Source: Prorocentrum cordatum
Taxonomy: Eukaryota; Sar; Dinophyceae; Prorocentrales; Prorocentraceae
Assembly: GCA_963575745.1 (NCBI GenBank)
Contig: CAUYUJ010015960.1
Location: 7,501 to 64,572, forward strand
DNA: 57,072 nucleotides
Reading direction: 5' to 3'
Shown here piece by piece: positions 17,536 to 25,629 of this stretch; the stretch's first letter is position 1; every line of letters starts with the position of its first letter. The notes under the pieces were generated by a model. That model was not told where the DNA came from, did no database searches, and saw only the letters and a program-made list of their open reading frames with translations. The position numbers and the translations under genes are program-made.

Positions 17536-17805
17536 GAGGAGGAGGAGGAGGAGGAGGAGGAGGAGGAGGAGGAGGAGGAGGAGGGAGGAGGGGGAGGAGG
17601 GGGAGCGAGGAGCGAGGAGCGAGGAGCGAGACGGAGGGAGGAGCGAGGAGGGGGAGCGAGGAGGGGGAGGAAGAGGAGGGGGGAGGAGGAGGAGGGAGGA
17701 GGAGGAGGAGGAGGAGGAGGAGGAGGAGGAGGAGGAGGAGGAGGGGGAAGGAGGAGGGGGGAGGAGGAGGAGAAGGAGGAGGAGGAGGAGGAGGAGGACG
17801 AGCAG
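17498..17805 (+). repeat. (GAC)n then (GGA)n tract
   Basis: Starts as GAC triplets and turns into about 280 bp of GGA/GAG/GCGAGGA, all purine-rich on the plus strand and complementary to the TCC tract at 16746-16996. Confidence 0.95.
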
Positions 17806-18330
17806 CCTTAGCCTTGAGCTTTTCGAGGCGTTGGCTGCCTGCAGCGTGCCCCGGCCTCGGTGCCCGAGGCCGCCTGCGCGCCGCTCGCTCGCCGACTCGG
17901 CGCCTGGGCCCCTCCCCCGCCCCCCTTCAAGGGGGCCCCAGGGCACACAAACAAATACTTTTAGTCAGCGGCCGCGGGCGAGCGCGCCGGCGGCGAGTCC
18001 AGTCAAAGCGGGGCACGCAGCGACGAATTTACCTAAAGCAACGGAGTGCGGCCTCACCTAAAGCGGCTAAACGGGACCTCGCGCAGCAGCTCAGCGGCGG
18101 ACCGGCGAGTGGAGGGGGCAGCTGAACCTGAGTCGTACTGCCAGCGTGCAGGTATACATGGCGTCGGAAGCACCAGGAAGTCGGGACAAACGACGACCAG
18201 GGCCAACACAAACAAATACACACAAATAAAAATGTTCCCCAGATTTCCCACATATTTTGGGGGGTTTCGTCTTCCACCCCCACTTCCCATGTTTCCCCAT
18301 TATTTTCTGGGGGATTGACGATTCGTTGTG

Positions 18331-19472
18331 TCTGCGTGTGTCTGCGTGTGTCTGCGTGTGTCTGCGTGTGTCTGCGTGTGTCTGCGTGTGTCTGCGTGTG
18401 TCTGCGTGTGTCTGCGAGTGTCTGCGAGTGTCTGCGTGTGTCTGCGTGTGTCTGCGTGTGTCTGCGTGTGTCTGCGTGTGTCTGCGTGTGTCTGCGTGTG
18501 TCTGCGTGTGTCTGCGTGTGTCTGCGTGTGTGCGTGTGTCTGCGTGTGTCTGCGTGTGTCTGCGTGTGTCTGCGTGCGTGTGCGTGTGCGTGTGCGTGTG
18601 CGTCTGCGTGTGCGTCTGCGTGTGCGTCTGCGTGTGCGTCTGCGTGTGCTGCGTGGTCTGCGTGTGTCTGCGATGTCTGCGTGTGTCTGCGTGCGGTGCT
18701 TGGTGCCGTGTCAGCGTGTTCGCTGCGTGTGCGTCTGCGCGGCGGAGCTGCGGTGGCGTCTGCGTCGGCGAAGCTGAGTGCGACTGCGTTGCGTCTGCGT
18801 CGTGAGTGCGTCTGCGTCTGCGTGTGCGAGTGCGTGTGCGTTGTTACGTGTGCCTGTGCGTGCGCGTGTGCGCGTGTGCGCGTGTGCGCGTGTGCGCGTG
18901 TGCGCGTGTGCGCGTGTGCGCGTGTGCGCGTGTGCGCGTGTGCGCGTGTGCGCGTGTGCGCGTGTGCGTGTGAGTGTGCGTGTGCGTGTGCGTGTGCGTG
19001 TGCGTGTGCGTGTGCGTGTGCGTGTGCGTGTGCGTGTGCGTGTGCGTGTGCGTGTGCGTGTGCGTGTGCGTGTGCGTGTGCGTGTGCGTGTGCGTGTGCG
19101 TGTGCGTGTGCGCGTGCGTTTGCGTGTGCGTGTGCGTGTGCGTGTGCGTGTGCGTGTGCGTGTGCGTGTGCGTGTGCGTGTGCGTGTGCGTGTGCGTGTG
19201 CGTGTGCGTGTGCGTGTGCGTGTGCGTGTGCGTGTGCGTGTGCGTGTGCGTGTGCGAGTGCGTGTGCGTGTGCGTGTGCGTGTGCGAGTGCGTGTGCGTG
19301 TGCGTGTGCGTGTGCGTGTGCGAGTGCGTGTGCGTGTGCGTGTGCGTGTGCGTGTGCGTGTGCGTGTGCGTGTGCGTGTGCGTGTGCGTGTGCGTGTGCG
19401 TGTGCGTGTGCGTGTGCGTGTGCGTGTGCGTGTGCGTGTGCGAGTGCGGGAGCGTGTGCGTGTGCGTGTGCG
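18331..19472 (+). repeat. TG/CG satellite, decamer then hexamer
   Basis: 18331-18560 is a 10-bp repeat TCTGCGTGTG, about 20 units. It passes into (TGCGTG)n hexamers and a short TGCGCG variant array (18860-18965), running into the assembly gap. Almost the whole hexamer part alternates purine and pyrimidine, so it is a strong Z-DNA candidate. Open frames encode Cys-Val, Ala-Cys or Arg-Val dipeptides and are artefacts. Confidence 0.95.
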
Positions 19473-19572
19473 NNNNNNNNNNNNNNNNNNNNNNNNNNNN
19501 NNNNNNNNNNNNNNNNNNNNNNNNNNNNNNNNNNNNNNNNNNNNNNNNNNNNNNNNNNNNNNNNNNNNNNNN
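19473..19572. other. Assembly gap, exactly 100 N
   Basis: A round-number scaffold gap inside the satellite; its true length is unknown. It hides the left flank of the 19574-27794 element. Confidence 0.99.
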
Positions 19573-19573
19573 T

Positions 19574-19648
19574 GCTTCAAAGCAGTGCCGCGGCACTGCT
19601 TTGAAGCCACAGATGCTTCAAAGCAGTGCCCCGGCACTGCCTTGAAGC
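19574..19648. repeat. Left boundary palindrome pair
   Basis: 19574-19607 is a perfect 34-bp palindrome with half-site GCTTCAAAGCAGTGCCG. 19615-19648 is a second copy with three or four mismatches. Closely related palindromes form the right boundary at 27733-27794. Confidence 0.85.
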
Positions 19649-19812
19649 ACCCTGAGGGCGGAGGCCCTCCAGGGAGGCGCGAGGATCGCAGGGACCGAGG
19701 GAGGCCCTCCAGGGAGGCGTTCAGCTCGCCATCTGGCTCAACCGCGCGCGGCCCCACTGCCCGCACCCCCGCCTTGCCCGCAGTTGCGGCTGTGTCCAGC
19801 GCAGTAGCACAC

Positions 19813-20811
19813 ATGCCGACTTCGAGCGAATGGAGCCCTGTGTGCGTTGAGAAGGTCTTGTGCATCCGTGGAGGTTGGCTTGCGCAGACCACCCCCGCCC
19901 CCGAAAAGGATGTCAAGGTGCTCCACGCAAGGCCCCTCGGAGAGATAACTTTCGTGCACGTGAACATGCAAAAGCCTTGGCTGCTCAAGGTGTGCGCCAA
20001 AGGTAAACCGACCGCAGGGGCCTTGAAGGCCTCCAAGGCCTGGGACGCGCTGAAGAAAGAAGTCGCGAAGCAGGGCGGCGCCGCAGTTGCGGACGATGAG
20101 AGCGACGGCGACGCGGGGCACGAAGCAGATGACCCCATGTCGTCCCTGGTCAGCTCCACGGACGCCTCGAAGAAGCAGGCAGCGACCCCGACCAGCGCCA
20201 AGAAGCAGAAGACTGGAACGCGTTCGGCGACTACTGGCCTGCCCAGGGGCGAGGCCGTGGAGTCGGCCATAGCAACTGTGCACTCTGTACAGATGCCCGC
20301 AAAGAGCCCCATGAAGTTTCCGCACGACACGGCCGTTCGAAACGTGCGGGTGGCCAGCTTCAAGCTGAGGACGTTGTGGCTGGACGCTGCAGACCTTGGG
20401 TGGCTGATCGACATGATCGTGGACGACGTGAGCCTCGGCGGTGTCCCCGACATCGGCGACGGCGACAAGGACGAGGCCGCAGTGGCGGACAGGGACTGGG
20501 CATCGGCGGTTGACCCTGCCACCCCGCCGGCGAAGCAAAAGGAGGTCGACCCCCTCGTGGCGCAGGGGAGCGGCTCTGGCTTCACCGTCGTTTGGGACTT
20601 CAAGGGCGCTTGGGTCGCGACCATCACGCGAGAGTGTGCCAACAAGGGCAAAAGGATCGAGATGGATGTGAAGAAACTTACAAAGAAGAAGTGGCAGACG
20701 GCGCAGTCGGTGAAGGGCTACGACTACGAGTGGGAGGGCATGACGCAGCACCAGCGCAAGCAAGCGGCTCTGGATTACCTCGAGCTCCAAATCCCCAGTC
20801 TGTTCGACTGA
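19813..20811 (+). CDS. Element gene A, hypothetical protein (332 aa)
   Basis: Begins at the first good ATG (MPTSSEWSPV) after the boundary palindromes and ends at TGA 20809-20811. I do not recognise the family. An N-terminal compact region (EWSPVCVEKVLCIRGGWLAQ; ITFVHVNMQKPWLLKVCAKG) is followed by an acidic linker, a Lys/Thr-rich stretch (SKKQAATPTSAKKQKTG) that could be a nuclear localisation signal, a mid domain with LRTLWLDAADLGWLIDMIVDDV, and a C-terminal domain (GFTVVWDFKGAWVATI, then KKWQTAQSVKGYDYEWEGMTQHQRKQAALDYLELQIPSLFD). The balanced composition and lack of stops argue for a real gene. The frame is open further upstream through the palindromes and the gap, so the start is uncertain. 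Two dodecamer-type copies lie in it, one read as AAVADD. Confidence 0.7.
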   Translation: MPTSSEWSPVCVEKVLCIRGGWLAQTTPAPEKDVKVLHARPLGEITFVHVNMQKPWLLKVCAKGKPTAGALKASKAWDALKKEVAKQGGAAVADDESDGDAGHEADDPMSSLVSSTDASKKQAATPTSAKKQKTGTRSATTGLPRGEAVESAIATVHSVQMPAKSPMKFPHDTAVRNVRVASFKLRTLWLDAADLGWLIDMIVDDVSLGGVPDIGDGDKDEAAVADRDWASAVDPATPPAKQKEVDPLVAQGSGSGFTVVWDFKGAWVATITRECANKGKRIEMDVKKLTKKKWQTAQSVKGYDYEWEGMTQHQRKQAALDYLELQIPSLFD

Positions 20812-21186
20812 GGCCCGAAGCCGTATGGGCCGCTGTTGCGGTGGGGCTACTGAGTGCCCGCAGTTGCGGGGTGGCTGGGTGCGCGTGAACACGCGGAGGG
20901 CGAGGCGGTGTGAGGAGGCAGGCGGAAGGTTTAGGGTGTTCCACGGGTGCACGCCTTAGTGCGCCAACTTGTGTGGGCGAGCGTTTTTCCTAGGGAAGCA
21001 TGGAGTGAAGCATCGAAACCCTGTGCGCGCGATGATTGGGGCTTCCGCGCGGGCGTTGTTGAAAAGTACCTCCTTCTTCGCCCCTCCGCATCGTCTTCAG
21101 TTGCTCCTCCCTCCTCCCCTCCCTCTTCCTAGTTCTGTAGCCCGCAGCCGAGTGCCCGGCCCGAGTCGTTCGCCACGCAACCGCTC

Positions 21187-21940
21187 ATGGATGTTCCCGT
21201 GGGGCGGACATGGTATGGCGAGGAGGACGGAACGCATTTCGAGGTGGAGTGGCTCCATTACGACAGCGGCTGCGCACCGAGGAAAACGAAGTATGGCACC
21301 ACTGGGCTCGCCAACATCTTGGGCCGCAGTAGCGGCGTTCCGTGCCCCGAGAAGATAAAGGTGCACGCATGTGCGGATTTTCCGTGCCTAGCGAAGTGGC
21401 CCGCGTCGCAGTACGGCCTTGTTGAGCCGCCTCGCTTTCATTTGCGGCCGTCTGCTTGGCGACCGGGCGCGACGCCACCCCCCGCAGATGCGGCTCCAGG
21501 CGGCACCGCAGTTGCGGCTCCCTCGGCCCCTGCACACATAGCACCAGCAACACCAGCAGAACTCGCAGCTCCTGCGCAAGAAGGACACGCAGCTCCAGCA
21601 CCAGAAGCACCCGCAGAACCCAAACCTCCAGCAGACCCCTGTGCCCGAAGCACCCGCAGCAGCAGTCCCTCCAGCTCCTCCAGCTCAAGTGCACGCAACA
21701 CCAGACCCGCCTGCTGCGCAGGAGACCGCAATTGCGGTTGAAGCTCCTGAGGGAGTGGAAGCGGACAAAGACACACCACTTCCAGCACGTTTGCCACCAG
21801 CGCGGCCGCTGCCAGAGAACTGGTCGAAGACGCAGGTCGCATTCTTCCCGTGCCCAGACCCAAAGGCTGCAGCACGAGTTGCGGCGCCTGTTGGCGACGC
21901 CTTGCGGCCACGAGTCGCGGCGCCACCCCTGGCGCCATAG
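21187..21940 (+). pseudogene. Element gene B, Pro/Ala-rich protein with frameshift
   Basis: Starts at ATG 21187 (MDVPVGRTWYGEEDGTHFEV) after 375 bp of intergenic DNA. The first 95 residues look globular (VEWLHYDSGCAPRKTKYGTTGLANILGR; CADFPCLAKWPASQYG); the rest is Pro/Ala-rich. Near 21640 the sensible reading moves +1: the original frame becomes serine runs ending at 21741, while the shifted frame continues as PEAPAAAVPPAPPAQVHATP to a TAG at 21938-21940. The tail includes ENWSKTQVAFFPCPDP. After that TAG the same frame stays open into gene C (KGVPVEDAPKIQ), so B and C may once have been one gene. Family not recognised. Confidence 0.55.
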
Positions 21941-22009
21941 AAAGGTGTACCTGTGGAAGACGCGCCAAAGATCCAGGCCGCAGTGGCGGCGACGGTGCCT
22001 GACCGCGCG

Positions 22010-24346
22010 ATGGCTCTCCTGAGGCAGATTCTGTCCGAGAATTCCTACATAGGGTATTCAGCTTTCATGCTGTTTGCCTTGCGGTTCGGGCGTCAACCTT
22101 ACGTGTGGGAAGGCGAGAACCGCAAGGACCTCCTTGACATCTACATGCCTTGGGCAAAGGAGAAGTGCACTGAGCCATGCGCCGTCGACGGCGTGGCGTG
22201 CGTACTCGCCGCTGCTGAGGATCTGTTCGGGGAATGGACAACGGTGGAACTCAGGCCCGTGACTCCCGAGAACCCTCTCCATGAGGTGCGCCACGGGGTG
22301 GCCGCAGTTGCGGTGGGTGGCGTGTGCTCTGAGGGGGCGGACGCGTTGAACAGGTTCTACGGTCCTCTGGGACAATGGGTCCTAGGGACTGTTTGCGATG
22401 GAAACTGCGGCATTGACCTTATGGCGCTGATGTTGCAGAAACCGCAAAATGCCGAGACGCGCAAATGGCTTCGGGAGGAACTGTACGATTTCGGGGTGCG
22501 CCGCTGGGACGAACCGTGGTTGCACGACATGCTCGTTGTCACGCAGGAACTAACCTTGGAGGAGGTGCGGGCGTACCGCAGTTGCGGGGCCAGCGGCCCA
22601 GCTGGACCCATGGTCCTGCACGACTCCGAGGGCGAGGGCGAACCAGCAGAGGCGCCGAGAGAGGCGAGCGCGCCACGCCCCGCTCTCATGGCGGCGTTAG
22701 AGTGGCAGACGGGCGTGCAGGACATGGGTATATTGCTTGCCATGGCTGAGGCTATGCCCGAGGCGTTGCAGGAGGAGCAGATCAGGGCGCACGCACTGGC
22801 CAGCGCACGCCCAAAAACCGAAGTTGCGGAACAGAAGCGGCGCGTGTGCCCGCACATGCTCAGAGACCGCGAACTGGTTTGCAAAGAACTGGAGGCGCAC
22901 GCACGCAGTTGTGGTTGGATGGGCGAGGGCGTTCTGCCACGGAATTCAATCGCGTCTTTTTGCGGGCGGTTCACGAGGCCGAAGGGCATGGGGGTCGTCC
23001 AGCAGCGCCAGGCCGTCTCCAAGTGGTTTCAAAACTGGCGCACACAAGGTGGACATGGCACGGCGGGCGTGCATGGCCGACGCCGCGCGCGGGGCAACCA
23101 AGGGCGCCCGAACAAGGCTCCATGGCCGGAAGCCGCTCTGTACGAGTGGTGGTCCCACATGAGGTACTCCGTGGACTGGAAGGCGGTGGCCAAGCGAACC
23201 GCAGTTGCGGAGGAGAGGCCCAAGATGTTGGCCAGGTTCTCCCAATCCCAGCTGGTTACGAAGGCGAAGCAACTCGTCGCGGACTACTGCGTGGAGACAA
23301 TGAAGCGGGGAGGCAAACCGATGGTGCCGCAGTTGCGGCCTCGGTGGTGGGTGAAGTGGCGGCGCTCCTACGGCCTGAGCATGAAGAAGCCGAACCGCAA
23401 GTACAAGGTGCCAAAATGGTTGCTCCAATCACGTTTTGAGACTATGATCTTGAACGTGGCCAGGGTCCGCGCAGCTGCTGAGGAGCTTCTGGGGTACGAC
23501 CCGCACATCCTGAACTGGGACCAGTCGCCCTTTCACCGCAACGAGTCGTCGTCGGCCTCGAAGCCGACCTTGGCTGTGAAGGGTGGCATTGTCCCGCTTG
23601 TCGAGGCGCATGACGACAGCAGGGCTCGGTGGACAGCGAACCTGACGGTGTCGAGCGACGCGGAGGACATCCGCAGTTGCGGACCACCGCCGGCTGAGCT
23701 AATGTTCAAGGGGGGATCTGTCATCGCTGAGGGCTTGGCCGCACATGCCCGCAGTCGCGGCTATCCGTCTTGGGTGAGCACGGCGACGTCCGAGAAGGGG
23801 TCCTACCGCGCAGACGACGTTGTATCATTCTTGCAGCGGCACTTGCGGGCCTGTCCCGACGACCCGCAGTTGCGGGGAAAGTGGCGCATCCTCATGGCCG
23901 ACGACCATTCCCCGCACAAAGCAGACGCTGTGCGGAGACTCGCCTGGCAGCGCGGCTACGTGCTGATCATTCACGGCGGGGGGACGACCGCAGTTGCGCA
24001 GCCCGTGGACACGGACTTGAACCAGCACGTGAAGCGCCGGAACATTGCCCTCGAGACCAAAGCGCTGGTGCAGCAAATGGCGTTGGGGAAGCACGTGCCG
24101 CAGTTGCGGCGTTCCGATTGCGCCGACTTGATGCTGTCAGTGTTGGAGGATGTGCAGTTGCACGTGGACGCCGCGAAAGGTTTCCTGAAAGTGGGAATTC
24201 GAGCGCCCTTCGACAAGTCAGGAGATCTCGAGATTTGCCGAGAGGCGGCGGAACTCTGGGAAGCAGGGGGGCTGCGAGCAAAAGTGGACACCGCAGTCGC
24301 GGAGGTGAGGGAAGAATGCGAGCAGAAACGTTTGAAATGGTCCTAA
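22010..24346 (+). CDS. Element gene C: pogo-like DDE transposase with OTU-like motif
   Basis: 778 aa from the first ATG (MALLRQILSENS); the same frame is open back to the TAG at 21938. Residues 130-133 are DGNC in VLGTVCDGNCGIDLMALML, resembling the Asp-Gly-Asn-Cys catalytic box of OTU cysteine proteases; no clear catalytic His was identified. Around residues 300-400 lies a basic region (RRARGNQGRPNKAPW), likely part of DNA binding. The DDE_1 catalytic core follows: HILNWDQSPFHRN (D504), WRILMADDHSPHK (D631) and TTAVAQPVDTDLNQHVKRR (D667), a DD35D spacing typical of pogo/Tigger transposases. It would cut and join element ends in the nucleus. Several dodecamer copies lie inside; a one-mismatch copy encodes TAVAQ directly before the last catalytic Asp. 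A TAA at 24344-24346 ends it, but the frame continues. Confidence 0.75.
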   Translation: MALLRQILSENSYIGYSAFMLFALRFGRQPYVWEGENRKDLLDIYMPWAKEKCTEPCAVDGVACVLAAAEDLFGEWTTVELRPVTPENPLHEVRHGVAAVAVGGVCSEGADALNRFYGPLGQWVLGTVCDGNCGIDLMALMLQKPQNAETRKWLREELYDFGVRRWDEPWLHDMLVVTQELTLEEVRAYRSCGASGPAGPMVLHDSEGEGEPAEAPREASAPRPALMAALEWQTGVQDMGILLAMAEAMPEALQEEQIRAHALASARPKTEVAEQKRRVCPHMLRDRELVCKELEAHARSCGWMGEGVLPRNSIASFCGRFTRPKGMGVVQQRQAVSKWFQNWRTQGGHGTAGVHGRRRARGNQGRPNKAPWPEAALYEWWSHMRYSVDWKAVAKRTAVAEERPKMLARFSQSQLVTKAKQLVADYCVETMKRGGKPMVPQLRPRWWVKWRRSYGLSMKKPNRKYKVPKWLLQSRFETMILNVARVRAAAEELLGYDPHILNWDQSPFHRNESSSASKPTLAVKGGIVPLVEAHDDSRARWTANLTVSSDAEDIRSCGPPPAELMFKGGSVIAEGLAAHARSRGYPSWVSTATSEKGSYRADDVVSFLQRHLRACPDDPQLRGKWRILMADDHSPHKADAVRRLAWQRGYVLIIHGGGTTAVAQPVDTDLNQHVKRRNIALETKALVQQMALGKHVPQLRRSDCADLMLSVLEDVQLHVDAAKGFLKVGIRAPFDKSGDLEICREAAELWEAGGLRAKVDTAVAEVREECEQKRLKWS

Positions 24347-25303
24347 AATGACGTGCTGCGTCTCATACACGAATACGAGAAACACGACGCCACAGATTCC
24401 GTGTTGGAGAAGCTCGGCGACGAAGCGCTAGGCCAGGAGCCAGGCCTCGAGGAGGGCGATGAGGAGGGCGGGGAGGAGGAGGAGGAGGAGGTGCACGAGG
24501 AGCACGAGGAGGACGAAGAGCAAGAGGAGGCCTCGTGGGCCGAGGCTCTTGCGGAACAGTGCGATGCCGCAGTTGCGGCACCTGGGCCTCAAGAATCCTC
24601 GGTATCCATGGACTGCGTGGTCGACGCAGAGGCGGCCGAGCAGGTGGCAGTGGCGACGTCCTTGGCAGAAACGCTCCGCGAGGCGGAAGATATGCTGCGC
24701 CAAGTGGGCATGGATAAACTAGCGCAGGATTGCCGACAGCAACGACACAAACAAAAGAAGCGGTTGAGAGAGCTGGCGCGGGAGGACAACGAGGTCCTAC
24801 GAGCGTTGACTGCCCAGCGAGACCACGAAGCCGCAGTGGTGGCGAAAAAGCGGCGCCTGGCTCTGGAAGCGAACGACAGGACGAAGGCGTTGCACGATCT
24901 CAAGAAGCAGATTCGAGAGGCCGAGGCCGCCTTGAGGGCAAAGAAGGAGGCCGCAGTTGCGGTGGAAACGGCTTTGGCTAACAAACACGCCCTATCGCAG
25001 TGGAATCCCGAGGAGTTCAAGATCAAGAAAAACAGGATGGCAGCTCTGGATCGCCTGGCTCGCGGAAAAGGCGTCCTCTCAGACGAGCAGAGGGGGGAGT
25101 GGGCATGGTTCAAGACGCATTGGGACGAGGAGATGTGCAAGCAGCACAAGGAACAATGGCCGCTCACGTTTGCTGGGTGGCTGCAAAAAGTCGCGAACGA
25201 CGCGGCGTCTGGGAACCGTTCGGCGCTGTCGCAGTTCGTGCATTCGGAAACAGTGAGAACCCTGGGAGGGCAAATGGCGCTGGTAATCCCAGCCCTAGCG
25301 TGA
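24347..25303 (+). pseudogene. In-frame continuation of gene C, acidic and coiled coil
   Basis: Directly after the TAA of gene C the same frame stays open for 318 codons: NDVLRLIHEYEKHD, an acidic block (EEGDEEGGEEEEEEVHEEHEEDEEQEE), a long charged helix (QQRHKQKKRLRELAREDNEVLRALTAQRDHEAAVVAKKRRLALE) and a C-terminal domain (EEFKIKKNRMAALDRLARGKG; WAWFKTHWDEEMCKQHKEQWPLTFAGWLQKVAND). There is no ATG near its start (the first in-frame one is 24608), so it is best read as the C-terminal part of gene C separated by a nonsense change, or as a product of stop readthrough. Family not recognised. Contains dodecamers at 24567 and 24951 read as AAVA. Confidence 0.6.
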
Positions 25304-25584
25304 TGCAGGCCGCAGTTGCGGACCCACAGGAAGTCCATAGGGAAGTTGTTTTTCCAAGCGGCTCCCGCGCGGGCAGGAGATGAGGCAAAACCGCAGTTGC
25401 GGTCTTCCTGCTGCTGTGAAAATAATCCTTTCACAGTCCCTTGCAATCGTCGCCCTCCTTCTTCTTCTCCGCCAGTCCATTTGTTGTTCTTTCGGTTCCT
25501 TTGAGTCCTCGCCCTCCTTCTGCCACTCCTCGAATCCTCTTTGTCTCCTCCCTCCATCCGACCCCATGCCCATTCACGATCATT

Positions 25585-25606
25585 TCCGTAGCCACCGTGG
25601 CTCGAG
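25585..25606 (+). other. Relic spliced leader before element gene D
   Basis: 22 nt matching the dinoflagellate SL at 18 of 22 positions without gaps (TCCGTAGCCA, three mismatches, TGGCTC, one mismatch, AG). It ends 23 nt before the ATG of gene D at 25630, where an SL would sit on the mRNA. Confidence 0.65.
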
Positions 25607-25629
25607 GTGGCGCACGCGAAGACGCAAGC

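Larger units (their letters stand above)
11871..18330. other. Non-genic region with hairpin repeats and triplet tracts
   Basis: No protein family recognised on either strand. It holds the individually listed palindromes, GATCGG-rich repeats, nested-hairpin and iteron elements, (TA)n at 14294-14311 and 17310-17354, and long TCC/GGA tracts. Open frames in the tracts translate as Ser, Pro, Leu or Arg/Glu runs and are not genes. Confidence 0.65.

Noticed and set aside
16234-17946. 570-codon minus-strand open frame
   Set aside because: Mostly poly-Leu/Ser/Pro/Arg from TCC/GGA tracts with no domain; an artefact of triplet repeats.
18331-18560. Telomere-like repeat
   Set aside because: The decamer TCTGCGTGTG does not match TTTAGGG-type telomere repeats known in dinoflagellates.
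18315-19604. Cys-Val/Ala-Cys repeat protein in the TG satellite
   Set aside because: Open in several frames and both strands because the satellite lacks stops; it runs into an N gap.
21125-21150. TCTGTAGCC upstream of gene B as an SL relic
   Set aside because: Only the first nine bases resemble SL; the remainder does not align, so it is not annotated.
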